A DNA stretch of 64,000 nucleotides, from the NCBI GenBank assembly GCA_039881045.1, contig JAYWVB010000032.1, positions 308,847 to 372,846 on the forward strand. The letters run 5' to 3'. The first letter of the stretch is position 1, and each line of letters starts with the position of its first letter. The position numbers were made by a program, and so were the translations under genes. The notes below the pieces were generated by a model that saw only the letters and a list, made by a program, of their open reading frames with translations, was not told the origin of the DNA and did no database searches. Shown here in pieces: positions 44,443-54,652 of the stretch. Source of the stretch: Chaetomium olivaceum. Its lineage: Eukaryota > Ascomycota > Sordariomycetes > Sordariales > Chaetomiaceae.

Positions 44443-47400
44443 AGTCCTACTGTGGAACACTGAAGGAAACAAGCAGGCACTCGAGGCCCTGCTAGAAGAA
44501 GCGCAGTACGACCTAATGGCTATTCAGGAGCCATGGATCAACCAACAAACCAAGTCAACCTACTGTCCTAGAGGCTCGAAATACCACCTAGTTCATAAAG
44601 CAAGTGGGCGAGCGGCTATATTCGTCAGCCGAAAGTTCGACATAGGACAGTGGGAATATGAGACTTCAGAGGAACATTGTAAGGTATGGTTCCCAGGGCT
44701 CGGGAATAGTGGACTAGAACTCTGGTCTATCTATAACCCCCTTGAGGATAAAACCCTCCTACAAACCCTCCTAAGTCGGCCGGCCCCAGCCTACCCAGTA
44801 GTATTAGCGGGGGACTTTAACCTACACCACCCGCAATGGGACCGGTTTGGCCGGTACGAAAGGAAGGCCGAGGCTCTCCTAGAGTTGGCACTACAGTGGG
44901 ATCTCGATCTTCGAACTCCAGCAGGCACTATAACCAGGGCACCGCAGGGGGCCCAGCGAGGCCGCACTTCGACAATAGACCACTTCTGGGCATCAGTGGG
45001 TCTACAAACGACCTACTACGGCCTGGAATATAGGGGGAAGTCAGACCACTACCCACAGATTTTGGAAGCTGACATCGGAGGCCCCCTACCACAACAAACC
45101 CAGCCAGAGGGTTGGAACTGGAAGATGATGGACAGGCGTAGGGTGGAGGCCGAGGCGGCCCTCCTACCAGAGAAAATAGGCCTAGAGGACCCAGGGCCAC
45201 ACGGCCTCCGGGCACAAGTCAGGGAGCAGGAGGGTTTAAAAGAAGCATTCAACTGGTTGGTCGAGGAGCTACAGAGGATGGCTGAAGTGGCCACCCCTTG
45301 GAAGAAGGCCAACAGAGGCCACGGCTCGCCGTGGTGGTCAGTGGAGGTCCAGGAGGCCCAGAGAGAGGCAAGGAGAGCCGAAAGGGCGTGCAAGGCAGCC
45401 CCGTCGGAGCACAACAAAGAAAGACTTAACCAAGGTCTACGGGCCCTCGCGGCCACCATCAACAAGGAGAAAACGAAGACCTGGAGGACAACAATGCAGA
45501 AAGCCACCCACAAAACCGACCTGCTATGGAGCCTAGAACGCTGGGCCCGTTGCAGAAGCTTCGCCCCCCCAGATCCCCCGAAACTACCCGCTCTCACAGG
45601 GCCCCCCGGAGGCCAGGACCTCTCCACCCACAAGGAGAAGGCGGAGGCCTTAGCACGCCGGTTCTACCCTAACCCAGAAGCTGACCTTTCTGACATAGAG
45701 GACCCGGACCTGCTAGAACAGTGGGTTCCGAAGTTCAATATAGAGGAAAAGGTTACAGTGGGTGATGTTAGGGCAGTCCTTTCGAAGATTAGTCCTTGGA
45801 AGGCTCCAGGCGAGGACGACTTACCTATAGGCCTTCTTAAGGCCTGTGGGCGCCCACTGTTCAAGGTGCTAGCGGTTCTCACGGAGGCGTGTTTCCGGAT
45901 CGGATGGTTTCCAGAAACATTCAAGAGAGCCAAAACAGTTGTCCTACAAAAGCCCGGAAAAGAGCCGAGTACCTACCGAACTCCAGGAGGTTACAGGCCT
46001 ATAGCCCTCCTACCTACAGTTGGGAAGGTCATAGAAGCACTGGTAGCAAAGAGGATTACTAGTGCTGCAGAGGCCTACGGCCTACTACCAGCGGAGCAGA
46101 TGGGAAACCGAGAGCATAGGTCAACGGAAGTAGCGATTCGGCTAGTCGTAGCCCAAGTCCAGGAGGCCTGGCGGCAGAAAGCAACCGCCTCCCTTCTACA
46201 GCTGGATATCTCAGGGGCATTCGACACCGTCAACCACACCCGGCTACTAGCCACTCTTCGGCTACAGGGTTACCCACAGTGGGTGGTTCTGTGGGTGAAG
46301 GCGTGGTTAAGTAACAGAGTTGCGATCCTCCACTTCGACGGCCAGAAAACAGAGGACATCCCAGTCATAGCGGGAGTCCCCCAGGGCTCACCACTATCCC
46401 CGATCCTATTTATCCTCTACATTGCCTCCCTATATCAGGCCCTGAAAACAGCTCATCCACTGGTTAGCATAGTAGGGTTCGCAGACGACACAAACCTACT
46501 GGCCTTTGGAAAGAACCCAGAGGCCAATACACAGCAACTAGAAAAAGCTTGGAAGACCTGCTTGCAGTGGGCTGGTACCCGGGGGATGGCGTTTGCACCC
46601 CAAAAGTGCGAATTAATTCACTTCAACAAAGGTCGGAGACAGTGGGAGAACCCGGTGGCCCTGGCCCACCCAGGGGCTAGTGGCTACAGCACAGTTAAGC
46701 CAGTGGAATCGGCTCGGTTTCTAGGTCTGGCTGGACTGGAAGCTATCATGGAGGGCGCACCAACAAGCTGTGGAACGGAAACTCAAAACCCAAGATTTCG
46801 CCTTATCGAGGATTGCAGCAAAGACGTGGGGCCCGAGCCTATCCAGGGCTCGGGAGGTCTACGTAAAGTGCATCCGCAGTGCCATGCTTACGGAGCCTCC
46901 AGCTTCCACCACCAACCAACAGCTCCAAGAGCTACAGGGCCGAAGGGGCCTGCAAAGGTCTTGTCAAAAGCTCAGAACAGGAGCCTTCGAATAGTAGTAG
47001 GGGCATACAAGTCAGCTCCTATTCGGTGCTTAGAAACAGAGGCCTGGGTGCCACCGCTAGACTTATATCTCAACAAGCGGCTGGCCGACTTCGAGGGCCG
47101 GCTACAGAAGCAGGCCCTACAATCAGGGGCTGGGCCGGAGGCCGAGAGAATAACCACGGGGCATCTCATCACTGAGGCCTGCAATAAGGTCTACCGAAGG
47201 TTCAACAAGAGGAGGAAAACCCGAGGCCGGAGGCCCCGTCAGGGCCCGCAGAGCCCCACGCCCACTGAACTAGCCGCTAGTGTAGTGGCCCAGTGGGTTA
47301 ACTACAAATGGAAGATCGGGGGGAAGGATAGGGGGTCGAATACCAAGGAGGTGGTCGAACTGGCCTGGCAGGCCCGGTGGGAACAACAGAGAGCTAGTCA

Positions 47401-47857
47401 ACAAAGTACTACTCGACAGAGGGTATTAAACAGGAGGATAGCCGACGAAGACCCCCCAGCCCTCTTATTTACCGACAAAGCTCTGATGAGACACGAAGGT
47501 CTTACAAAGGCGCAGAGCTCCCTCCTTTCCCAGGCCCGTATCGGGGATATAGGCCTCCGGGACTACCTGTTCAGGGTGAAAGTCCCGGAGGTCCGTACCC
47601 CCTATTGCGAGTGCGGGAGAGGCAGGGAGACAGTGGAGCACTTGGTGGTTTGGTGCCCCGACCCGCCGTTACAAAGGCCGTGGGACGGCAGAGAGATTCG
47701 GTCACATCGGGACCTACAAACCGTATTACGGGGAGTAGGTGCCCGGAGCAGAAGATTTGTTAGGAAGGTCCTTGGCTGGCTGATGGACTCTGGCCGGCTA
47801 CTGGAGTATAGCCTAGCCAGAAGGCTGGAGCTAGAAACAGTGGATGGGGAGGGCTAG
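44432..47857 (+). CDS. LINE ORF2, APE endonuclease and reverse transcriptase
   Basis: Starts at the ATG at 44432 (MKIRVLLWNTEGNKQALE), inside the last codons of ORF1, so translation probably depends on stop-restart coupling. N-terminal APE endonuclease: WNTEGN, AIQEPW, LAGDFNLHHPQWDRFG. RT palm: LQLDISGAFDTVNHTRLLA, GVPQGSPLSPILF and the active-site FADDTNLL (near 46480). C-terminus: Cys-His motif (YCECGRGRETVEHLVVWC). There is no RNase H. About 1,140 residues. Between about 46733 and 46890 the natural frame switches to +1 (MERKLKTQDFALSRIAAKT lies there) and then back, so two compensating indels hide inside an otherwise open frame. Frame-restored the thumb/linker region looks normal. Confidence 0.87.
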   Translation: MKIRVLLWNTEGNKQALEALLEEAQYDLMAIQEPWINQQTKSTYCPRGSKYHLVHKASGRAAIFVSRKFDIGQWEYETSEEHCKVWFPGLGNSGLELWSIYNPLEDKTLLQTLLSRPAPAYPVVLAGDFNLHHPQWDRFGRYERKAEALLELALQWDLDLRTPAGTITRAPQGAQRGRTSTIDHFWASVGLQTTYYGLEYRGKSDHYPQILEADIGGPLPQQTQPEGWNWKMMDRRRVEAEAALLPEKIGLEDPGPHGLRAQVREQEGLKEAFNWLVEELQRMAEVATPWKKANRGHGSPWWSVEVQEAQREARRAERACKAAPSEHNKERLNQGLRALAATINKEKTKTWRTTMQKATHKTDLLWSLERWARCRSFAPPDPPKLPALTGPPGGQDLSTHKEKAEALARRFYPNPEADLSDIEDPDLLEQWVPKFNIEEKVTVGDVRAVLSKISPWKAPGEDDLPIGLLKACGRPLFKVLAVLTEACFRIGWFPETFKRAKTVVLQKPGKEPSTYRTPGGYRPIALLPTVGKVIEALVAKRITSAAEAYGLLPAEQMGNREHRSTEVAIRLVVAQVQEAWRQKATASLLQLDISGAFDTVNHTRLLATLRLQGYPQWVVLWVKAWLSNRVAILHFDGQKTEDIPVIAGVPQGSPLSPILFILYIASLYQALKTAHPLVSIVGFADDTNLLAFGKNPEANTQQLEKAWKTCLQWAGTRGMAFAPQKCELIHFNKGRRQWENPVALAHPGASGYSTVKPVESARFLGLAGLEAIMEGAPTSCGTETQNPRFRLIEDCSKDVGPEPIQGSGGLRKVHPQCHAYGASSFHHQPTAPRATGPKGPAKVLSKAQNRSLRIVVGAYKSAPIRCLETEAWVPPLDLYLNKRLADFEGRLQKQALQSGAGPEAERITTGHLITEACNKVYRRFNKRRKTRGRRPRQGPQSPTPTELAASVVAQWVNYKWKIGGKDRGSNTKEVVELAWQARWEQQRASQQSTTRQRVLNRRIADEDPPALLFTDKALMRHEGLTKAQSSLLSQARIGDIGLRDYLFRVKVPEVRTPYCECGRGRETVEHLVVWCPDPPLQRPWDGREIRSHRDLQTVLRGVGARSRRFVRKVLGWLMDSGRLLEYSLARRLELETVDGEG

Positions 47858-48200
47858 AGGGCACGGAGGCCGGCAAAGGGCCTCCTTTCTTTTGCAGTAT
47901 GACGGATTCATAGATTGTTGTCTCAAAGTGGTAGACAGAGGTTTTTATCCGGCCTATACGGTACGGTTCCCTTTGTAAATAGCAGTAGAAGGACCGGCGC
48001 GCCCAGGGCATATCGGTGTAGGAAATAATAATAATATTATAGAGCAAAACGAACTAATTACTGCTATTAGTTACGAAGTCGTTTCGTGAAGACTTACGAT
48101 AATATAAAGGGTATATCCCCGTAACGCCAACTGTTCCGAGCCTGCCAACCCCTTCCCAATGCAATGCACACCGTCGTCATGCCGTCATCGTAACTGCAAT

Positions 48201-49617
48201 CTAACGGCCCTCCGAAGCAGCGAGATGACGAAGCGCAAGCTCCATATTCGCCTCTTTAACAAGCTGCTCGATCTCCGCAGTGGGCAAGTACTTGAAAGGA
48301 ACGATGCAAGTACGGTTCTCGTCCTCATCGTCGTCTTTAGTAGCATCCTGTTTACGATAGGCAGGTGCAGGGCGAGCCTTCATAGGAGCGTTGTTACGAC
48401 GCTTGTTAGCGCCGCGAGGAGGTGCAGTACGGACAGGGGTGTTATCCACAGACCGGGCATCGGTACGAAGGCTGCAGTTAGACTTTGAATGGTACTGACA
48501 GTTCGTACAGCCACCAATGAACTCGCTAGTCTGGACGCAGGTCGAGAACGGGCCCGTACTAGTAGAACTAGCACAGCTAGTGCATGGATCCGTATTCAAC
48601 TGCGGCAGCTTGACGTGGGCTGCAATGGCTACAATATGTTAGTAATGAGCATTGTAAAAGGAAAGGGGAAACGCAAGTTACATACCAGTACGCTGCTGAT
48701 GACGCTCGAATTTGAGAGCGTTGAAAACGACCTGCGCGCCGTTACGACGGCTCTTGAGCTTGACCACTCGGGCCAGAAGGTAAGTCTGTATATTATTAGT
48801 ACAGGAAGTAAAAGGGAGAACGAGGGATGTAACGTACCTCGCCACCCTTGTTCAATATCGTCCAAAGAAGGCCCTCCTTGCCTGACTGACGCGCAAGACG
48901 GTTGACAGTCCAGGCGGTATAGGACAGGGTCTGGTTAGGCGAAGGCTCACGCTGGTCCACGCTATGCACCGGGAGTACCGTGTTACAGACCTGCCAAGGG
49001 AACTCGTTCGCGTACTCGTACTCGCTCTCATTCTCGTCCTCGTCGTCGTTGTCGTTACCCTTCGTCACAGCTGTCTCTACAGCAGGAAGAGGACGCATAA
49101 CGGGCGCCAGAGCGCCATTTTTCTTGCCCTTATACGAAGGAGGAAGTCTGCCCTCGTAATCAGTCTCAATGTAGTAGTGTTCCGGCGTAACGTCCTTCCT
49201 CTTAGTCGGGGTCAGAGTTGGAGGCTGCGAAGACAGCAGGCTGGTACGACGATGGGTATGTGTATTGTCGGTGCTGCAAACCAGTCCGGGGACAGAGTCT
49301 GTACCGGAGTCTCTAGGGTATGTCTCCTTTGGTTCGTCGCGGGTCTTCGCAACAGTGCCCGGAACGTGGGCTTTGAACTCGTTCGGGTATTTGGCCTTGA
49401 GAGCTGCGAACTCGGCCGAGAACGAGCGAGGGCGACGACGACTAGCGTTTCTGGGGTTGCAAATGATGGCAGGATCGACAAGAGGCGAACCGGTGACGAT
49501 GGGAAGGTCTGTACCAACGTCAGTTGTCGCAATGGGGGCATTATCGGGAACGTTGTCGATCTTGGCCGGAGTCGAGGGCTTGACGCCCACGGGGACGGCG
49601 CTAACGTGGCTGTCCAT
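48201..49617 (-). CDS. DUF3716-type hypothetical protein
   Basis: Three-exon gene. Exon 1 (49617-48840 or so) is a long, poorly conserved Pro/Thr-rich N-terminus ending TLSYTAWTVNRLARQS and LLWTILNKGGE. Exon 2 gives ARVVKLKSRRNGAQVVFNAL, exon 3 the Cys cluster: CTSCASSTSTGPFSTC, then GGCTNCQYHSKSNC, the C-x2-C ... C-x2-C ... C spacing of the fungal DUF3716 domain, thought to bind zinc. The C-terminus is basic with KRRNNAPMKARP. DUF3716 proteins are often found in repeat-rich or transposon-rich loci. Function unknown. The frame is intact and splice phases agree. Confidence 0.65.
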
Positions 49618-49679
49618 CGCATTGGTAGCGAGCGGTACCGAAGTACGGAGGTCGTTCGGGATTGTTGATTGAGGTGGTT

Positions 49680-50838
49680 TTGAAGGTTAGGGATAACTTA
49701 CCTGTTGAGGAAGGCAGAAGGAAAGTTGTGGCGGTGCAAAATATTGATATTGTGGGGAGGAAGAGTTCGACCTTCTTATTGCGAATGGCTGGCTAAATGC
49801 ACGCTGACAAAGACTATCGACTTAACAAGGCGTGCAACCTGCGCTATTAAATTTATGTGGGTGTGGGCTGATGAAAACGCACGGGCAAATTCGACTTTGT
49901 CCGAGTTGTACCTATCGGCTTCCGTAGAGTGGTGCAGACTCGAGAGCGTATCTATGCTGCTCGCCAAGGGCCTCGCAGGGCAACCTCGTTATCCCCCCCG
50001 CCCCCCTTCGCGCAGGTCACTGCGAGCCCCACCGTCTCCGGATTCTCACCAGGACCCCTGTCAAACAGCTTGCCCACACGTGATCCCGTTCCGTGCAGTT
50101 GGGCCTTGTTCACGGCCGTCAGGCCACTCACTCCTTACGGATCCGTACACGATGCATTTATGGTGTCCCGCGACAGCCGTTCGGAAATTCGACTGTATGC
50201 ACCCGCGCCCAACCCTTATTAACCCGGGCCACGAACGGTGGCTCAGTTCCAAAGCCGGCAGTGTGGATGCCTCGGCAGTTCCCCGAACCTCCTGTGCTCG
50301 TGGCAGCGCCACAGAATCATCCTCGCACGGCTCTCCTCGGTTGTTCCAGCTACATCTCGGAGACGGAGTTGTTGATTTTTCTCAGAAATAGGAGGTTTTC
50401 GGTATGCGGAAGGAAACGAGAATTTTGGGAGCTGTCAGCGAAGAAGGGAAGGTCGTTCCAATTCTCTTCCAATCTACCTTTCCCTATTCTACTCCGTCCA
50501 CGGACCATCTACAGTATCTGCCCCCCAGTCTTGCGACCTAGCTCCGTCTCGACTTTATTATCATACTCCCCATTACAATACAGACAATCTACCAATCAAG
50601 TATGTCAGCTATCGTTAGTAGAGGCAGCGGTATAGGGACACGCACGTTGAACTGCATATATATGCGGCGAGCTGCGGAGCTCTGGTGGTATGCAGCTCAT
50701 CGCCTTTCGTCTTTTATCGCCATATTTACTGAGATTTTTTTCGTCGTGCATCAGTCTCCACCACTTGTCGTTGTAGGATATCATATGGGTGTTCTGGTGG
50801 ACTGACAGGGACAGCCCATCCGACTGGCTATGCAGAGG
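49680..50838. other. Intergenic, no gene recognised
   Basis: About 1.2 kb upstream of the DUF3716 gene. Frames such as 49705-50391 (+) and 50093-50635 (+) are Pro/Arg/Ser-rich with no domain. Nothing else recognised. Confidence 0.4.
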
Positions 50839-51153
50839 TTAGCCAAAGCTGACTCGAGCATGCGGAAGCGGGCTCACCTTTCCGTGCTGGAACAACTTCG
50901 CCTTGTCACCGACCCGAAGTAGGAAGGCATGCATCCGCTGGACGCCCTGAAGTCGGGCAAGATGCTTATCGCGCTCGTCGTCGCTTGCTTTGCGGAGAAA
51001 ACAATCTATTTGGGCGTCGAGTTTTGGAATTCGGTTCTCTCGGCATGCGTATAGACGACAAATCGGGCAAGTTCCGGCTCTCTCTGGTATAGCGGATGCG
51101 GATCTGGGACTAGCTGTGTAGAACGTGTCGGCTGGGATAGTGTGAACGGCCAT
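50839..51153 (-). CDS. Small unrecognised protein with Cys pair and helical region
   Basis: ATG at 51153 gives 104 residues. A CPICRLYACRE motif near residue 34 is followed by a charged helical region (IDCFLRKASDDERDKHLARL) and MHAFLLRVGDKAKLFQHGK. It could be a fungal hypothetical or a fragment. An intron may lie before the last residues. A GTT microsatellite at 51154-51175 immediately precedes the start. Confidence 0.35.
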   Translation of the reverse strand: MAVHTIPADTFYTASPRSASAIPERAGTCPICRLYACRENRIPKLDAQIDCFLRKASDDERDKHLARLQGVQRMHAFLLRVGDKAKLFQHGKVSPLPHARVSFG

Positions 51154-51175
51154 GTTGTTGTTGTTGTTGTTGTTC
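51154..51175. repeat. GTT trinucleotide microsatellite
   Basis: About seven GTT units in a row, directly upstream of the small open frame on the minus strand. Confidence 0.8.
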
Positions 51176-51179
51176 CTGA

Positions 51180-51650
51180 AGGTAAGCTAGAAAAGATACC
51201 AAGATGGGTTGTGAACTCGCAAGCATCGATAACAGTGATAGATGTTTCTGTATGAGAGAGAGATATTTGGGCTGAGCCTGCGGAACGTGTCGACGCGCGT
51301 CCTGGGAAGCGGGGTTTTCTGCTGTGTAACGACCACCCGCCAATACATACATGCGTACTTACGAACAGGTGACCGCAGGATGAGTCATTGTTCAAAAAAC
51401 CACCCTTCCCGAGCTTGGCTTATTGGGCGTTTGCAGGCAGAGATGGCATGTGGCGAAATATCACACCTGCCAATTGTGCGTGAAGTGATCGGCCCAACCC
51501 GCGGGGCGTAGGCGAGACTGACACCCGCGTTTTTTCAAGAACCACCACCATTCCTAGAGAAAGGATGGCACCTGGTCATGTGGTGTCGCACCAAAGAGGG
51601 AAGCTTCATTCGTCTAACGAGGCGGTTCGTTTTCCCGCTTCAAAAGATCG
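51180..51650. other. Intergenic flank
   Basis: No gene recognised. Short frames on both strands only. Confidence 0.4.
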
Positions 51651-51654
51651 CCCG

Positions 51655-52655
51655 TGCAATGGACGAAATACAAGTCGACCGGATGGAAACCATCCAGGAA
51701 TACGCCGTCCCGCCCTGGGAACCCCGCCTACAGGTGACGCTTGAACCGACCGAAAGAAGGCGGCCGGGATGGCCAACAGAGTCACGGCATCGTCCCTTGT
51801 CCCTAGGGCTACGGCGTAATGTGTCCTGTTTCGCTTGCCCTGTTGAAGAGGGTGTCGATACACAGCAGAGTTGGCAGCGATTGCGATGGCGCTAAAGAAC
51901 ACACCGCCTAGCATCTCCCACAGGCACGTCACCGTCATCCCAGGAACCTGTCGGCGCTTGCAGCCATCAAACAACCACGACAACAGTCTGGCCAAGACAT
52001 CATACGTCAAATCTACCAGTCGGCGAAACTGCTAAAGCAAAGAGGGAACTCGGTCAACTTCGTATGGATTCCAGCGGAAAGCGACTTCACGCTGGGAGCA
52101 GAGGCAAAAGCGGCAGCACAGAGAGCGGCGAAGCAAGGACCAGCACCAGACTGCCGAGCACACCAGGCAAAGTCGACAATGATCAGGCTCGCAATAACCA
52201 GACATCAACCGGGGGGCACTCCCAGAGAACGTGGGCAAGTTCTCAAAGGCCATGGACACAGCGCTGCCAGGCAAGCACACTCGCGACCTTTATGACAAGC
52301 CGAAGCGAAGAGAGGCCAGTGTGTTAGCGCAACTCCGCACAGGAATGACAAGGTTGAACCGCTTCTAGGCAGGATAGGAGCGGTCGAATCCGATCGATGT
52401 GCCTGCGGACATGCAAGGGAAACAGTGAAACACTTCCTGCTGCGATGCGTGAGATGGACAGCGTTGAGGGAAGACATGCTACAGTGCACAACAACAAGAC
52501 GAAGGAGCCTCTCGTTCTATTTGGGAGGGAAAGCACCATCAGATCCGAAGCAGTGGTCACCAGACATGAAAGCGGTCCGCGCGGCGATCAAATATGCGAT
52601 GGCAACGGGGAGGCTGGGCCCGGACGACGAGCCAGGACCGAGCCAACCGCAGTGA
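51655..52655 (+). pseudogene. LINE fragment with RNase H domain and C-terminal Cys cluster
   Basis: A 5'-truncated non-LTR element, different from the Tad1-like one since it has RNase H. Frame-broken remnants read VPPWEPRLQVTLEP, then YTAELAAIAMALKN (RNase H Glu), then SGQDIIRQIYQSAKLLKQRG and FVWIPAESDFTLGAEAKAAA. The C-terminus is LAQLRTGMTRLNRFLGRIGA and CACGHARETVKHFLLRC with the usual C-x-C-x4-H-x4-C-like zinc pattern. It ends PGPSQPQ at about 52655. Several frame changes and in-frame stops show it is dead or damaged. Confidence 0.75.
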
Positions 52656-52794
52656 AGGAGCCTAACGAACACCGCACAGCCCCAACCAGCAGGTCCCGCT
52701 TTAGCTGCTGTAGTAGGACGCTGAACACTTGGGGAACGCAGCCTCCAAGTCGATCTGCTCACAACTGAAAAGAGGCATGGGGTGGCGTCAGCGC

Positions 52795-52900
52795 TGGCAA
52801 CCAATCAAATCATCAAACAAATCCATCAAATCAAATCAAATAAACAAATCAAATCCAAGTTTTTGAGGCACCAAACAAATCAAACCCAAAACTGAATTTG
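52795..52900 (+). repeat. AAATC/AAACAAATC simple repeat, probable LINE 3' tail
   Basis: Degenerate repeats of CAAATCAAAT-type sequence 140 bp past the end of the RNase H fragment's reading frame. LINE tails of this simple-repeat kind are common in fungi. Confidence 0.65.
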
Positions 52901-53014
52901 ATTTAACGTACTTGCATAACGAAGCGCCCACCCCATAACGAAGCGCCCACTTTTCCCGGACCTCAACCACTTTGTGTAAGTCAATTCAGCCACAACAACT
53001 CAAATCAATTAAAA

Positions 53015-54124
53015 CTACTCGGAGTCACTGTCTTCAGACATCTCGCAAACTACTTGACATGTCCGCGCATTGTGGCCGGGCTTCTTGCAGTTGCTGCAGA
53101 GCCGAATGCGTGGCCCACCCACTGTTATACAACCACTACTCCCTGACGTTTCCTCGCAGTCCTTATCACCAAGTCCCCGGTCAGCCATCAAACCCTTTGC
53201 CTCTTGTAAACTAAGTGATCCTCCTTCCTGCAGACGCATTTTCTTTGTCCTACGGCGCTTGCTTAGTCGCTCATTTGCTGTACGAAGTTCCTGGGCCTCA
53301 GCTCGGAGTAACACCATTTCATGTGCCAATTTTGAGATGCTCTTGGCCTGCAAGTCGATGATGTCGAAAATGTGAGTCGGAGAGCTACCTTGATGGTTCT
53401 CGATCTTCCGCTTGAGAGTGATGGAGCTCTTGGTCGCGTCGTACGCATTGGATGGGGTCTTCAGGGCCCAAGTCGAGGCTGTTCCGGGACGAGAGTTTGG
53501 AGGAGATGGGGTAAGTGGCTTAGGGTCGAGGCAAGAAACTACCAATTCAGGGTCAAAAGGAACAAGGCCAGTTGCTCAAAGCCCCGCTCGTATGTTGTTC
53601 GCTGTGATTGAAGCGTGAAATGCCTCGACAAACGCGTCGAAGAGTCCTCCTTCGTAATGTGGGTGATCTGCATCCGCATCATCTGCTCAATCCGCTTGCC
53701 GTACGAGGCCTTGAGCGGACTAAAACACCCAACATCAAGAGGCTGGAGAAAGTGGGAAGAATGGGGAGGCATGCAAAGTGTAACAATGTTGTTGGCCTTG
53801 CAGAAATCTTCGAAGTCGACCGAGTGGTGGCTTTCGTGGCCGTCAAGGATGAGCAGTCGATGTACCCCTCTCGTACGGCGTTTGGTAGCCTCGTCGAAAT
53901 GTTTTAGCCAATCGAGGCCAATCTCATTTGTTGTCCAGCCATTCTCGCTTGTATGGACTCTCCATTCGGGCTGGAACCGGCTGTCCTGGTACCAAGGGAG
54001 GAGGTGGTTTTTCCCCTTGACGACAAAGTACGGCGGCACGACCCAGCCATCCGCACACACAGCTTGGATCACCGTAACCCACTCTGACTGGTACCGGACG
54101 ATCGCGTCGCAGCGGCGCCATTGA
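53015..54124 (-). pseudogene. pogo/Fot1-like DDE transposase, 5' truncated and frameshifted
   Basis: Tc1/mariner-superfamily transposase of the pogo/Fot1 branch. The recognisable part begins near 54124 with QSEWVTVIQAVCADGWVVPP, then PWYQDSRFQPEWRVHTSENG, WTTNEIGLDWLKHFDEATK, the second catalytic Asp in LLILDGHESHHSVDFEDFC, and MPPHSSHFLQPLDVGCFSPL. The N-terminal CENP-B-like HTH and first Asp are absent. Near 53645 a base is missing after ITKED, and near 53585 the ATG of GFE-type sequence is broken by two nearby indels. In another frame the C-terminus continues to SEDSDSE at 53015, including a coiled coil and a zinc knuckle (CSNCKKPGHNARTC). Confidence 0.75.
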
Positions 54125-54361
54125 AGGCTAATGATTTGATTGGCGGTGGTGGGGCCCGCGCTCGGGCCATACGTGCCGACGCGATTGAAGACCTGAACGG
54201 GCAATCGCGTCGCCCAAGATAGCTATCAAAATGGGAAAACAGCGGTTGAATCGGTAGAGTTGAGCGTACTGAAGCCATATCGGCCAGTCGCCGGCCGCGG
54301 AACCGCGTATTTGGCCCGATGCAGGCGGCAACATTATATTAATAGGGAGTACGAGTTGTGG

Positions 54362-54445
54362 TTAGGTTGGAGTTAGGGTTATGGGGATTCCAACCGCTTG
54401 ATTGGCCAGGGCGATTGGCCGGCGTTTCGTTCGGGTTAGGGTTTT
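54362..54445 (+). repeat. Interstitial telomere-like TTAGGG/TTAGG motifs
   Basis: Short tracts such as GGTTAGGTTGGAGTTAGGGT and CGGGTTAGGGTTT are scattered in the 200 bp before the telomere-linked helicase start. They resemble the G-rich strand of TTAGGG telomere repeats. Confidence 0.6.
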
Positions 54446-54652
54446 TCCAAACCTAGTGCCAGGCCCCAGGGGAAAAGGCAAGGGGTAGTGATTAAGCAAG
54501 AAGCAATCAGGAGTAAATTAGGTGTTTTGGGAGAGTTTGTTCAACCGTTCAACCAAAGTGTAGCCGCAGCAGCACCAGCGAGGCAAGAACCTATAGCAAA
54601 ACAGGAGAGAAGAGAGCACAGAGCGGTACAGGGGAAAAGCAGGCGACAAACC

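Larger units (their letters stand above)
42633..48035 (+). mobile_element. Full-length Tad1-like LINE retrotransposon
   Basis: Non-LTR element of about 5.4 kb with two ORFs, an approximately 380-bp 5' UTR and a 3' tail of AATAAT repeats. The same 14-bp sequence, ATTATAGAGCAAAA, occurs at 42619-42632 and 48036-48049, immediately outside the element: a target-site duplication. The APE-type endonuclease, RT, Cys-His zinc-like C-terminus and absence of an RNase H domain fit the fungal Tad1 clade. Confidence 0.85.

Noticed and set aside
50093..50635. 180-codon plus-strand open frame
   Set aside because: No recognisable domain and it overlaps another frame of similar length; no evidence for expression.
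54488..54652. Helicase start at 54488
   Set aside because: The codon is GTG, whereas the ATG at 54653 has ideal context.
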